DNA of 64,000 bases from Chrysoporthe austroafricana (taxonomy: Eukaryota; Ascomycota; Sordariomycetes; Diaporthales; Cryphonectriaceae): the NCBI GenBank assembly GCA_001051155.2, contig JYIP02000003.1, positions 4,898,001 through 4,962,000 of the forward strand. The letters are read 5' to 3'. Shown here in pieces: positions 12,304 through 24,260 of this stretch; position 1 is the stretch's first letter, and every line of letters begins with the position of its first letter. The translations under genes were made by a program, and so were the position numbers. Under the pieces are notes generated by a model. The model was not told the DNA's origin, did no database searches, and saw only the letters and a program-made list of their open reading frames with translations.

Positions 12304-12663
12304 TTACATCGACAAATTTGGGGACCACAAAGCTCCGAAGATATCAGCCACAGCAACTAACAACCTTGAATTGCTCTTAGCGGAGCCATACATCAGAGAG
12401 ATGGCTTCGCTCGATTGACGAGACACATAGTAATACATTTGCCCGCGAGACGACGGCATGAGATGGTTGCGGCCTGAATATCCAAGGATGTTAGTGTGCG
12501 CATTGTCAGGCCACAACCCCTTCCAAGCATCTTCTGGGATCTGAGGATCAACTATCGAATTCACCTTTCTACATCGGGCCAATTCTCCAGAAGGCGCCAC
12601 ACGGATCCTCCCGTGATCGCTGGACGGAGTTATCCGTGACCGGCGAATCGTGCACGCGGTCAA
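12304..12663 (-). other. Unidentified open frame, 119 codons
   Basis: Minus-strand frame with a protein-like stretch around IPEDAWKGLWPDNAHTNILG and MYYYVSRQSSEAISLMYG. I recognise no family. It lacks a convincing start context and partner exons, and lies in a gene-poor region. It may be an exon of an uncalled gene, a remnant, or chance. Confidence 0.2.
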
Positions 12664-13594
12664 CTCGAAGATGGAACCTCAGCCGGTATCCGTGGTAGTA
12701 AGACGAGGCCACTGACAAGGGTGCAAATTCATCTGAACTTCGAGCAGAATCTCATGATGCAGCCTGATTGAGGTTCGACATCATTCCTGAACAATTAACG
12801 ACCTGTGCCTCGACTGCTGCGAATACACTGGACGGTTTAAGTGAGCTTCTTATACACTCACAAGAATCAAGGGAGAGCCTGACATAAAGGCTCTGTTCGA
12901 ACAGTCTTCAATTTTAATATACCAAACAAAAGAACGTGGGACTTACTAGTCCTCTTAGGTTGGTATCTCTATGGAAGATTTTCCTGTGATAGCCCACGCT
13001 TGATGAAGCCATCTTTTCGGATTATCAGGCATCTACATATTCTCTCTAGACTCGCTCGGATACAGCAACATCAATACGCTTTTACACCGGAGGATCGCTC
13101 TATTGCCTCCGTACTCGGCCTTGCTTCGAACGTTGGCTTCCTTCAGCGCCACAGCCCCCCATTTCCATCTCGCTAGGCCGGTCAAGGCCCTTGAGCATTC
13201 TGAATCCCTGCCATGCAAAGATCACTTACTGGTCCAAGGATGGCGGTGGCATGCCTTTCCATTCGGAGAGCAACAATACTCGTGGTATCCTACCACTTTG
13301 CCTCGGGAACGGCGGACATTGGCGGAAACTTACAGGACGAGGAGCTCACTGCGCATCGAGGCTGAAAGTGGCTGCCTGATGAATAGATATTGTGAAGGAA
13401 GACACAATATCGACGGTAATGCCTCAATTGTATAAGAATTCGCTTCCATGCCCCCCTTTGACTCCTCATATGTCTCCCCATCTCTACACTTCAACAATCT
13501 TCTTCCAACACAATTTTCTTTGGATTTCCTTCAGACAACACTCATTTATAGTTCTTCACACGCTTCCACTAGAAGCTCAAGATCCTCTGTCGAG
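12664..13594. other. Intergenic, upstream of thaumatin-like gene
   Basis: No supported gene. The last 150 bases are pyrimidine-rich (CCCC and TTC tracts), typical of a highly expressed fungal promoter and leader. The frames that cross it have no domains. Confidence 0.5.
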
Positions 13595-14619
13595 ATGAAT
13601 TCCTTTCAGTCCGTCGCTATCATTTCCTTTGTTGGCCTCAGCAACCTGGCCGTGGCCAGTCCTGCTGCCACCGCCACCGCCACCGCAACTTCCGGCGACA
13701 TCATCTCTCCCACTCTTGGAACGGCCATCCACGGCGCTCTGGACGACCCCATTCCAACAGTCAACCCTATCTACGCAGCGCTTAATCTGACCGATGAGCT
13801 GGGCCTCGAGAACCGTGCTCTTCAGAAGCGTATCGCCGAGGGTCCCGAGTACCTGACCATTAAGGTCTGGAATAATCACGGTAATCTTTTGGAAGCCTAA
13901 TAAAATAGCTCTAGCAGCGTACTGATAATGATTAAATTAGGTGACTCTATCACTACATCCCACGCCCGCAATGCGGGCAGCCCTACCGCTTCGGGAGGTG
14001 CCATTGCAGCCGGTGTCATTGCCAACGGTGCCACAGCCACGTTCGCAGTTCCCTCTGGATATGCGGGAAACGTCGCCGTCAACGACGGAAACTATGAGCT
14101 GACCGATGACGACTCTCTTATCGAGATATCCTACGTGGTGTATGTCCCCCTTCTCATCCCATGATGAAGCCTTCAGAGCCTGGTGGTCGCTGACCTATTG
14201 TGTAGCGCTGATGGTTACGATTTCCCCATCGCCGACGTTGACATTTCGTACGTCAACGGTTTCTCGGCTGCCATCACCTGCGCGTGTGCTGGTGTCTACG
14301 TGGTCGGTTGCAACACCAACCTCTTCACTACCGGCATCACCTGTGCCGACAACGACGGCGAGAACGCCTGTGTGAATCCTGAGCGTGCCTCCACCACCGA
14401 TACCACTGCCGCTCCCTTCTTCGCTCCTTGCGCGGGCGCTGCCTGTCAGTACAAAGCTCCACGGGATCTCTTTACTAGTTGGCATCATCCTGAGCCTTGT
14501 TGACAAAATACGCAGATACCTTCCCTAACGACAACGGTGCCAACTCCTGGGGCGCTTGCCAGAGCGGTACCATCGAGTGCTGTGTTGGCCACGACTGCCC
14601 TGCTTCTATCCTTCAGTAA
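13595..14619 (+). CDS. Secreted thaumatin-like protein
   Basis: Small extracellular protein of 275 residues, from exons 13595-13880, 13941-14139, 14206-14444 and 14516-14619, all with canonical introns that keep frame. It begins with a signal peptide (MNSFQSVAIISFVGLSNLAVA) and an Ala/Thr tract. LQKR near residue 79 is a possible Kex2 site, so a propeptide may be removed. The mature part starts with TIKVWNNHGDSITTSHARN. Its C-terminal part has Cys pairs and the thaumatin-family block FAPCAGAAYTFPND followed by SWGACQSGTIECCVG. The splice giving AAYTFPND supports the last intron. The family includes beta-glucan-binding and antifungal proteins. The molecular role here is not known. Confidence 0.8.
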
Positions 14620-15587
14620 AGCTGGGATGGTTTCGCTGCTCAGATTTCCAGCCCTAATTAATGTCGGCGCACTAAACTTTATTGTCGACCTCTTAATGCC
14701 TTCTTATCTAGATCTTAACATTCATGTATCTAAATTTTGATAAGTCGTTAGACGACTGGTAGTATATAATGCTTTCGTTGGAGGTAGGGACGAGGAGAAT
14801 GTCTATAATCACGTTGAAATATACTCTATCAACGAGCAACAAAGGCCCTTGCATGAAATCTTACGCCTTCACAAGCCATGATATGCCTATACTGCCTAGG
14901 TAGCCTCAGCCTCACTCTCACACTTCTTGACTGACGCTGAGGTGAGACTTTTAAGTCTAAACAGACAGACGCTTTGACTCTTGAATTGTTCTGAAATAAT
15001 CTGTCTGAACCGTTTTCCCACAAGTCGGACTAAAACTACGGCAAGCCTGTTGCCATTTGCCTGTAGTGATGTAAGTTGGTTAGGACACATTCCGAGATCT
15101 CAGTATCACAGGTACATGGCACTCAAGATTCCCATGTAAGCCTGCAGAAGAAAGGAGGTATACAACCTGTTCTGATATTTCAGGTGTAATTTAAGGCAAC
15201 TTCGCTGCCATTGGCAACTTTCAATAATGCCGTAGCTACGAATGGAATCTTACCTGACTCATTTATCACAAAAATAGCAAGATTCCATGCGTTATGTAGT
15301 CGTGGTTGGTTTCTGATGCGTACACCTGGCCTTGCCACGTGCACTGAAAAATGGAACGAAGCCTAGAAGGTAATTGCAGCTTAATTCTTAGCTGGCTGTA
15401 GAGTGCATTGACATGTTACAACGCTCAGGCCTAGCCAGGGCATCGAAGGCAATACATTGTAGCTAGTATTTGTTTACTAAAACGTAGCATCGACTGCAAT
15501 TACTTGCAGTTGGGAGCTGTGTAGTCAAGTGGCATTGTTGTATATTGCCACATTTGATTTGCTGGGCATCAATCAACCCTCTACCGT
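14620..15587. other. Intergenic between convergent genes
   Basis: About 1 kb, AT-richer than the surrounding genes, between the 3' ends of the thaumatin-like gene and the oxidoreductase. No supported gene. Confidence 0.5.
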
Positions 15588-15938
15588 CTATGGGTCTGCT
15601 ACTTTTACCGTGGCCTTGCCAAATGTCTTTCCTGTAAAAAGTGACAAGAATGCCTCCTGTACATTCTCAAACCCGCTGAAAGGGGTCGTTCTCGTCTTAA
15701 TCGAGCCCTCAGCGATCCACTTCGGCATCTTCTCCCAGAAGCTGGCAATGTTGGGTGTGTAGATATTTTCGTCCCAGAAGATGAAGCCCTGAATGAGAAT
15801 GCGCTTGCGGAAGATATCGGAGAGGTTCTTAACCCTGTACTGTTCCTCAGGGGGCTTATTGTACGCTGAGACCTAATAAGACAGGTTTGTCAGCCAGGAA
15901 TTGGGTCACGAAAAGGAAGGCGAAAGAAGAAGAGAAGA

Positions 15939-15986
<48 letters not shown>

Positions 15987-16922
15987 AACCCACCATTCCA
16001 CAAACGATGATGCGTCCATACCACTTGATGTTGTCAATCGCAGCCTCAAAGTGGTCACCACCGACGTTCTCGTAGACCACGTCAAGGCCCTCGGGCGCAA
16101 GCCTCTTCAGCGCATCGCTGCAGTTCTCCTTGGTGTAGTTGAAGCACTCGTCAGCGCCCAGCTCCTCGACGACGTACTTCGCCTTGTCGTCTGAGCTGAC
16201 GCTGCCGATAACGCGCATGCCTTCCTTCTTGGCGAGTTGCACCACAATCTCGCCCACGGCGCTGGATGCGGCGTTGACCCAGATCGTCTTGCCCTTCTCT
16301 GGCTTCACAAGGCCGAAGAAAGAGCACTAATTTACCTGCCTGTCAGTGTCCAATCTGCTCGTCGAGCTTGAGACCGCCCGCATATATTGATGGGAGACTT
16401 ACCCATGCAGTTTTTCCGGCCAAGCCGAGGGGACCGACCCAGTTCCCAAGATCGAGGTTGTATTTATTCTCGATCTTCTCAATCATATACGCAGCCATAG
16501 GCTTAGCCTCAATAAGCTTTATCCTTCCGGTCAGCATCTCTATATCATCTCCTAGCCGCCCGAATCTCCAATGCAAGACTAACCTCCTTAGGAATGATTC
16601 CATATTCCGCAATGGGCATGACGCCCGCCACAAGATCGCCAGCCTGGTACTTCTCGTGGTCGCTCTTGAGGACCTTGGCCACGGCGAATGTGTTCATGGG
16701 CTCGTCAGGTACGTAGCCCGGGACGTAGCTCTCGAAGGTGGGCCCCTTCATGCGGTCGCGCATGTGCGGGTCGAAGCCGATGACAAGTGTCTTGACGACC
16801 ATGCCCTGGGGAGGTGGTGTGAGTTCCACGGTCAGGTCCGCGAGGACCATGTCCACATTGGGCTTGATGAGGCCTTCCGGGACGCGCTTGTAGATGAGAG
16901 CCTTGCTGTTGACGGTGGCCAT
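15588..16922 (-). CDS. NADP-dependent medium-chain oxidoreductase (PTGR/leukotriene B4 12-hydroxydehydrogenase-like)
   Basis: Zinc-independent enoyl or quinone-type reductase of the MDR superfamily, expected in the cytosol. Four exons read down the minus strand: 16922-16584, 16516-16403, 16326-15994 and 15872-15588. All introns are phase 0, giving 356 residues. The N-terminal half has DPHMRDRMKG and the substrate-domain segment GNWVGPLGLAGKTAWCSFFG. The nucleotide-binding motif is NAASSAVGEIVVQLAKKEG, a Gly/Ala-rich variant usual in this subfamily. ENVGGDHFEAAIDNIKWYGR and the C-terminal FSGFENVQEAF and GKTFGKATVKVAD are family features. The zinc ligands of classical alcohol dehydrogenases are absent. 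The last intron carries an AG/CT microsatellite. The substrate cannot be inferred from context. Confidence 0.92.
15947..15983. repeat. (AG)n microsatellite inside an intron
   Basis: An uninterrupted AG run of about 18 units, next to an A tract. On the coding (minus) strand it is a CT tract in the last intron of the oxidoreductase, between donor GTGGGT and acceptor TTAG, and may act as an extended polypyrimidine tract. Confidence 0.9.
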
Positions 16923-18608
16923 GATGAAGGCTCGGGAGCGGGTATCACTTTGGAGTCGAGTCTTTGTTGAATCGAGGTTGTGCAGCCGGAGAGAAGAACG
17001 AGTACAGAAGAATGGTGCACATCCTCGGGAGGGTCATGGAGGGTTCAAATAACAAGGGTCCTGAATCGCGAGGGGCTCGAAGTGGCGGCGTCGCCAACTT
17101 CTATGGAGACATCACTTGGCCAGCGATCGCCACCGATGTAACGCGAACACGCCAAGCTAAAGGAGATACAAGGTCAACGTGGACTGGTTTACTGGGTAAA
17201 GAATTCTTCTTCACCCAATACTGTGGGCTCGACTCGCGACGTGGAGGGATTCGTAGCTGTGCCGAGGCTGGGCCCATTATAAATGTTGCAACTATTAATG
17301 TGGCCCTTGCGGAGGCTCGCGCAATGGAGACACATATTCAATCCCCCCGGCTGCGTACTTTTAAAATGTGCACCGAGTACAGGAGGATCTACTGTCTAGG
17401 TGCGTAACACATGTGTAGATGCCTGAGGCAGACGTCGAGAACCAAGGTCTATAAGTACGGCGGGAACGAGCCCGACGGATCAAGGATGGACCTGGTTCTT
17501 CAGCACTCCTTAGAACACCTTAACAGTTATCGTTGAATTGAGACCCCTCCAAGCCCAGAGAATCTGCCCTTGTAACAGTCCAGCTAATGACGGTCACTGA
17601 ACTGAAATCCAGCGCCCAGCATCACTCATAGTGCAACGGTAGAACCAACAACTCAACTGCTCTCTGAATGAGTTGGCTTCAGGGTCCACGAATACCCGCC
17701 TACCCTACACCTCTCTTTAATATTGGGCAACACGGTATGTGGGACATGGCTCCAGGTGAAATTAGACTGCCCAGGAACCACAGTGCTGGGATATGCATAG
17801 TAGACCCGGTAGAGGGCTGATCAAGGATGAGGGGTCGTTGACTCACAAGAGCCGATTATCAATGTTCTCTTATCAAGAACTGGAGCGTTGTGTGTGCATG
17901 ATATTGTTGGGTCCAATGCGGCGCGATTTAGACGCTGGTGGGACTAGCGTGACCATCATAGTGTATGAGCCTCTTGATTTGCCGCGACTCGGTGGACATT
18001 ACTCCTTTTGCTATGGTAGATGCCAAGGATCCCAATCAAGTCGGTCGAGCCTGATGCTCCACATATATTTAGTAGCATCGTGTCCTGTCGAGACGGCAGG
18101 AGGCTGCAATGGTGTGACGCATTAGAGAGACACGTGAGAGAGAGCCTCGGGGCGGGCCTTTCCGCAATTGGCTTGTTTGCGCTTACGTCCATATGTTGGG
18201 AGCATAAGTAGTTCTTGCGAGAGGCTTTTTGAGCACGCGCTGTGGTAGCCAGCACCATGGCATAAATTCTTAGGCTGACACTTGTCCGCTGGCGAGTGGT
18301 TAGCTTCAACGAAATCCTCAACAGGACGCTACCGCGAGAATGTAATTTGCGAGGCCAAAAAAAAAAAAAAAAAAACAGCTCGTGAAAAGAGATGCAGCAT
18401 CACTCAACCCGCAAGAGGATCCGCACGCTGACCCATTAATCATCAGGAGGCTGCCTATTTGGGACTACTAGCAAGCTCGAGGTCGAAATCGTACAGATGT
18501 CATGCCTCCCCCTCTGACGAAATATCCGCTAGGTCCTCGGTCTCGCCGGCCGAGATCAGCTCAAAGCAAGCCCCACGGAGTCCTGTGACGCTGGTGTTGG
18601 ACTGTTTC
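16923..18608. other. Intergenic
   Basis: About 1.7 kb with no supported gene. It holds a poly-A run near 18356-18375 and a tRNA-like but non-folding stretch near 17630-17700. The left end is the promoter side of the oxidoreductase. The right end lies beyond the 3' end of the methyltransferase-like gene. Confidence 0.5.
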
Positions 18609-19205
18609 CTAGGGCAGTGTGAGGGTCACGGTCGATGGCCTACGAATGACGGCCATGATTTCGTATTCGACCAGCCCGCAATTCTGCACAATCTCAAGAG
18701 ATCCAAAACCTGGTGCGTCGCGTAGACAACCCTCGAAAATCTGCCAGTCAGCCTGGGGGCCTAGCCATACCACCGTCCTCAAGAGGCTGTGCTCGTTTTC
18801 AGCTACCGCGAGCAGGTACCTTTTGATCAAGGTAGGCTCTCGCGGGTAGACGAAGATCAAGGCGCCCGCGGAATTGAGATCTGAGGAGAGCTCCCAGGTG
18901 CCTCTGACAGTGATGCAATTCTTCTCAGGGAGCCAGCGGTTGACAGGACGGGCGCCGGGTGCAGTGCGGATCTCGATACCTCGGATCTCGAGGCCACACT
19001 GGGAGTGAGATGACCAGTGAGCTTGCAGGTGAGCCTCCAAGAGCCCACTGCCACTCCCGACGGAGAGGACGAGGTTGGGCTTGGGTCTGTCGGTGCTCGA
19101 GTCGAGGATGTTCGTAAGAGAGTGGACGAGTCTGTTGGAGAGGCTGAGGCAGAGGTCCGAGTAGCCAATGGGTTCGTCACTCAGCGGCGGCAGGTCCGGA
19201 TCCAT
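18609..19205 (-). CDS. Conserved fungal protein with methyltransferase-like fold
   Basis: Single-exon gene of 198 residues, starting MDPDLPPLSDEPIGYSDLCL. The segment PNLVLSVGSGSGLLEAHL at about 44-61 resembles motif I (SAM-binding glycine loop) of class I methyltransferases. GLEIRGIEI, about 25 residues on, could be the motif II strand with the acidic residue that binds the SAM ribose. Later strands (ALIFVYPRE, LLRTVVWLGP, EYEIMAVIRR) fit the rest of the Rossmann sheet. No specific substrate-recognition motif is visible, and some fungal members of this type are not proven enzymes. Compositional bias and strand shape support real coding. The function remains unassigned. Confidence 0.75.
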   Translation of the reverse strand: MDPDLPPLSDEPIGYSDLCLSLSNRLVHSLTNILDSSTDRPKPNLVLSVGSGSGLLEAHLQAHWSSHSQCGLEIRGIEIRTAPGARPVNRWLPEKNCITVRGTWELSSDLNSAGALIFVYPREPTLIKRYLLAVAENEHSLLRTVVWLGPQADWQIFEGCLRDAPGFGSLEIVQNCGLVEYEIMAVIRRPSTVTLTLP

Positions 19206-20083
19206 GGCGGCATGAGCAGCGTTAGATGGCTACTGTTGCAGTCCTAGCCTCGAATCTCGCGGCCTTAAACGTAGCGGAGTGATTCAAACCAATGTAGTCT
19301 GTCTCGTGACAAGACACGCAACAGTTAAATGTCGTCGTCACGCTCGCCCAGAGGTACAGGGACGGGGTCCCAGCACGGATCCTATCCTGTTTCTGGCGCG
19401 TGCTCTGGGGATGCCGTGGTTTGATGCGATCAGTCGGTAGCGTTGGGAGGCACCCAAGGATAACTGAGGCTTGAAGGCGGAGATGGTCGATCAAGGGTAG
19501 ATGACTGTCCTGGCAGGGCGCACCTAGCCGTGATGTTTTTCGTGCTCGTTCCTGGCCCGGGGTTTACACACTGCTATCTCTTCCCAGCTCCTTATGTCGG
19601 AGCTCTTTCTCACCCTCCTGCATAACAGATGTTCCATTGGGACTCGGCCGTAAACAACTGCTTCATCTGCCTGTTTTGATGGTCTCGGACAGGGTTTGAG
19701 GCGTGAGAATCATGAAGACTGCTGGTGGGTTATGCGGGCTGATATGGGATGCAAGAATGTTCTAGAGCTCAGAAGTCTTATCGAAGCCTTATCGGGCGAA
19801 GCCAAGCGTGCCAGGCACAGGCAACGCGACTTCGGCTATCTTGGCAGGGTCAGCTGTGGCCAATCAGGCTAGATACCAACGAAAAGGTCTAGACCCACTT
19901 CACTCCACGCTTTCGCTCAGCCGTGAGGTGGCATTTCAGCAAAAGTATGCTGAGCTTCAATAATCGCCTCTCGCCGATTGCACTGCTCCATCGCCAGCAC
20001 CAGCTTCCCTCGCGACACTCGATCTCCGAGACCAACCTCGATTTCCCACCTCGCTCCTTAATTCCTCCTCGACAGCAGTCAAG
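19206..20083. other. Intergenic, divergent promoters
   Basis: Shared upstream region of the methyltransferase-like gene (minus) and PHO88 (plus). No supported gene in it. The final 150 bases are pyrimidine-rich, as expected for the PHO88 leader. Confidence 0.5.
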
Positions 20084-20870
20084 ATGGCCGGGCTCAGTCC
20101 TCAGATGTATGTCTCTGTCCTCTTCCGGGTTGCACCCACGACTGCGCGCTGCAGCTCAGGTCCAGCCGATGGCGCACGCGACCGCGGCGCAAGGCTGCTG
20201 TCACCGGCGCAACGATACTGACGCGATGCCTCTCTTCCAGCGTCAATGTTGTGATCATACTGGGTATGATGCAGGTGTCCAAGAGGGTCCCCTTTGACGA
20301 CCCAAATGTCCTCAATGGCGTCCGCGGGCTCTACGTCCTCAGCAATCTGATCATCATGGGCATTTACTACTTCATCAAGATCAAGATCGACAAGAAGAAG
20401 GGTGCGCATCTCTCTACACCCCGTAGCTGATCATCCCTGGCCTCGGACGAGGTGGTGCTGACGTTCGTTCTGCTGCAGACATGACCACGCTCAAGTACGT
20501 CGAGCCAGCCCCGATGGGTTCTTCGGAGGAGGGCAAGCCGGTGACGACCACGATCCACGCGTACGATACCGCTCAGCTCAAGCAGCTTTTCCGATCCCAG
20601 CTGATGGGCATGGGCATGATGGCCGTCATGCACCTGTACTTCAAGTACACCAACCCGCTGCTCATCCAGAGCATCATCCCTCTCAAGGGCGCCTTTGAGA
20701 GCAACCTCTTCAAGATCCACGTCCTTGGCCAGCCCGCCTCGGGTGATCTCAAGAGGCCCTTCAAGGCCGCCGGTGGCTTCATGAGCGGCATGCAGGGTCC
20801 TCCCGAGAGCGACCGCAAGGCTGTCGAGGCTGCCGAGAGGGCGGGTCGCGGCGGTGCCAAGGAGGAGTGA
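20084..20870 (+). CDS. PHO88: PHO88/SND3 ER membrane protein
   Basis: ER membrane component first linked to phosphate transporter maturation and, in yeast, to the SRP-independent (SND) targeting route for proteins with downstream membrane segments. Exons 20084-20106 (only 23 nt), 20241-20401 and 20479-20870 splice to 191 residues. The tiny first exon gives MAGLSPQI, continued by VNVVIILGMMQVSKRVPFDD, a close match to the family N-terminus. A membrane helix follows (GLYVLSNLIIMGIYYFI), then a charged loop. The block FRSQLMGMGMMAVMHLYFKY with NPLLIQSIIPLK is the conserved second half. Length agrees with family members of about 185-190 residues. Expected to be constitutively expressed. Confidence 0.95.
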
Positions 20871-21402
20871 TCCAGTGCAAGAGCTGGGTTCTACAATGTA
20901 GGGGTACTTCGACCTGCGGCCATGGACTCAGGCAAAGTACCGATGGCCTCGAATGGCATAATTCTTGCAGGGCCTTCGAGTCGCATGCCCTGCGACGGAT
21001 CAATGCCCAGGCCTCCGGTGTCGCTGCTGTGCGATAGGAGCATGTCACACGCAGGCTTACTAGAAATGGCGTCAGGATCTTTGTAAAAGGTGGTAAATAG
21101 TCAGTCTCCTCAATAAGAAGACCGCGTTCAGACCAGCACACTCTATGGGTGTCGCGCCTTTCTTCCAACTGTTGCCACTGGCATTCGTGGTAGATGCGGA
21201 ATCTCCGGGGTGGATGCCTGCCGCGTCCCGACCCATCCCAGGCGTCATTAGCACCCCTCGACTTTGACAGGAACGATATCCAACAATTCTCCCCTGCTCC
21301 TCTCCTCTCCTTACATCCTGTATCCTCGGCACTGTCCTCAAACTGGCGCTTCCTGACCTCTCTAGCTCTCGAAGTTTTCATGAGATCGCCACTTCGACAG
21401 AC
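20871..21402. other. Intergenic, PHO88 to RAD14
   Basis: No supported gene; the 3' region of PHO88 and the promoter of RAD14. Confidence 0.5.
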
Positions 21403-22733
21403 ATGGAACGCCCTTCCACTCCGCCACCGCGGTCTACCCGGGCTACCGAGAAGGCCGTGAATGCGTCACCTCCAACACCAGAAGTCACACGCAAGCTGGT
21501 ACGAGATCTCCCACAGCTCGCATGGAAGTCTGCTGCGTATTCTGACATATAGGTCAATCACAGGAGGAGTCTCGTCTCCGCGCCAAAGACCTCCGCACCC
21601 AAAAAGAAGCCCACGCCCGCGCAACCGGCACTGAGCCTACCATCCCCAAGACTTCCTCCGGCTTCGTCAACACACCTGATATCCATGTCGTCGCCGCCAC
21701 CAACAGGCAGCCGCGCAATAACAAGCGGCCTTACGAGTCCATTACGCAGTCTGAGGTTCCCGCCTCCAATCGCGACGGGCGGCCGGCGGCGAAGAAAGAT
21801 GGCGCGGCGGGGGACGGGGCGCTGCGGCCGGCGAGCAAGAAGTTTGCGCGGTTTGTGGATTACAACTTCAGCGCCATGACGGATACCAAGGGCGGTTTCC
21901 TCTCGGCGGAGGATGATCCCTGGAATAAGAGTATGTCCGTGGGCGGGCCCTCCAGGACCGGGGAGGGAGGGCCCGAGCAGGAGCAGAAGCCTAAACACAT
22001 GACGGCTGCGGAGTGGGAGAGGTTACAGCTGCTGCGAAAGCTGCAGAGGCAGAAGGCCGGGCCGTTCGAGCCTGGCCTGAGCGCGCTGACGGACAAGGAG
22101 GAGAGGAAGAAGTGTAGGGAGTGCGGGAGCCTGGAAATCGACTTTGTGTGGGACGAGGTGTTCAACTGCCGTGTGTGTAATGGCTGCAAGGAGAAGTTCC
22201 CGGAGAAATATAGTCTATTGACAAAGACGGAGTGCAAAGAGGACTATCTCATCACGGACTGTAAGTCGGCGCTCCTGCTCCCTTTCGCGATGGTTGGCCT
22301 GTGCTGACGCTAGGGCATAGCTGAGCTGAGGGACGAGGAGCTGCTCCCGCACCTCTCCCGACCCAACCCGCATAAATCCCACTGGCACGACATGATGCTC
22401 TTCCTGCGGTACCAGGTAGAAGAGTACGCCTTCAACACGAAGTGGGGCTCCGCCGAGGCGCTCGACGCCGAGTTCGAGAAGCGCGAGACCAACAAGAAGA
22501 AGCAGAAGGAGAAGAAGTTCAAGGAGAAGCTGTTCGAGCTCAAACGCAAGACCCGGACCGAGGCGATGCGACGCGGGGCCGGCGAAGGCGGCGGCGCGAA
22601 GAAGTTCGGCGACGAGATCGGCAGGTCGGGGCGCCACGTCCACGAGTGGGGACGGGCGGTCGAGAACGCGGACGGGGAGACCGTCAAGACGTGTGTCGGC
22701 TGCGGGATGGAGGTTGAGGAGCTGGAGTTCTGA
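21403..22733 (+). CDS. RAD14: Nucleotide excision repair protein RAD14/XPA
   Basis: Damage-verification and scaffold factor of nuclear nucleotide excision repair, which binds DNA, RPA and TFIIH. Exons 21403-21498, 21564-22260 and 22321-22733 join in frame to 401 residues. The first acceptor was placed at CACAG so that EESRLRAKDLRTQKEAHARA follows, the basic helical N-terminal region known in XPA. The zinc finger has exactly the XPA spacing C-x2-C-x17-C-x2-C at Cys216, Cys219, Cys237 and Cys240. YSLLTKTECKEDYLITDSEL and NPHKSHWHDMMLFLRYQVEE are the conserved DNA-binding core. The C-terminal WGRAVENADGETVKTCVGCGM with paired Cys is usual in fungal homologues. Position next to PHO88 and striatin marks a conserved core block. 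Confidence 0.96.
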
Positions 22734-24260
22734 TGCGCGGCGGGCCCGGTCGCAGTGAAGTAGCCCGCTTATCACTACGTACTCGACCATTTCTACGTAC
22801 CTGGTGGTATCAGATGAGCTGCTGTTGCTGGTCTTCACGCAGGACTGCAAGTGTCGATCTCATTAACCGTCCCTGCACCTCAGCAGCTGCTGCTAGCAGA
22901 CTAATCTCGCGGTGAAGTCACCTAGCATTGTACATACAGACGCGCAGCTGTCGTACACTATAAAATTCTTTATTCATACGACGTGAACAGGACGGAAATG
23001 CCCCGAAAACCCTCCCTAACCAAGGGTCCTACCAATCAGACGCATAGACAGGTTTGAGAACCTAGGTATGAATAGTTGCTTAGAGGATGGTTTACGGTAG
23101 GATTTGGTTTTGCAAATATCTCATGACAGCTAATTCGACGAGGTCAGCAGCCTGTCAGCTGAGTGGGATATATCCCTCGGAACCATTCTCGCAGTGGCAC
23201 CCCATCATATCCTAAGTATGCTCTGGCTGTCCGGACCTGATGATGAAGGAGGTGGTCTTTAGTCATCACCAGGGTTGGGGGTTCAGTATCGCACTTATCC
23301 GTACCTACTCAGTATCGTTGGGGGGGGGGTAACCTAGTATGTAAGTACGGACGTACATATTTACGTATTACGTACTGCTCCGGTACGTAGTGGTATGAAC
23401 CCAGGGGCATGGACCACTTGGTCCCTGTCAATTGGCGGTCTCCTGGCCCGTGCATGCTGGGTGGTGTCATAGTAGCACGGGGCATCTTGATTGGAGGAAG
23501 GGCTGCCTGGGGCTCCACCTTCGCTGTCCAGGACTCCAAGCTTGGCAGCCGCTACTACTCAAAGGTGCAAGGCGCAGGGTACAGCAGCAAGGCATTGCAG
23601 TGGTCAGCCACTGACTGCACAATCCCGGCGTTGGGGGTAGGTAGCTCTCGTGTGGCAGATGTGCTTTTCTGGGCATCACCACAGCAGGATCGGGTCAGAG
23701 GCCAGCACTTTTTTCTGCTGCCCCCAACTCTGCCACGGGCATCGATCTGTCTTGACGACGCGACGGCCTGACGACAAGAGACGACGATCCGATCGCCGTC
23801 TCGTCTGAACCTCGGCCGGACAGGGCATCCACGCGACGAGGCCATCTCGTTCTGTTGAGAAGAGGACTGTCTGGCCTGTGTGGTGCTGGCCGGCGTTGCT
23901 GTCACGCACCATCTCAGCCAGTTCGCGACCACACTACGTTCTTCTATCGAGCCAACAAGACCACGTCTTCCTCTCGCTCCTCTTTTCATGCCGGCACCTC
24001 TCCCTCTGATGCGATCGCGACGCCCGATATAGGCCCCACTATACGCGAGATCACCAGTGGGCGCACTCCCGATACGATACACGAATCCTGTTCTTCCACA
24101 CACGCGCCGGTCATTGGACTGAACGCGACCTTTGCATGATCTGTTTCCAACACGACTCCACAGGCACAGGTATTGTGAGCACGGGTGACCTCAAAACACA
24201 CACTGGGCCAGTTGGGGGTTTGGGCGCATCATACCCAGGCCGAAGGCGACAGGATCGGAC
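22734..24260. other. Long 5' region of the striatin gene
   Basis: About 1.5 kb with no supported gene. It includes a run of ten or so G near 23320 and a cluster of TACGTA/GTAC palindromes (23345-23391). From about 23800 there is a GC-rich stretch that reads as a long untranslated leader. Frames crossing it have no domains. Confidence 0.5.

Noticed and set aside
17630..17710. tRNA-like sequence with an A-box (TAGTGCAACGGTAGA)
   Set aside because: The D-stem has a mismatch, no anticodon stem forms and the T-arm lacks TTCGA, so it is at best a decayed tRNA.
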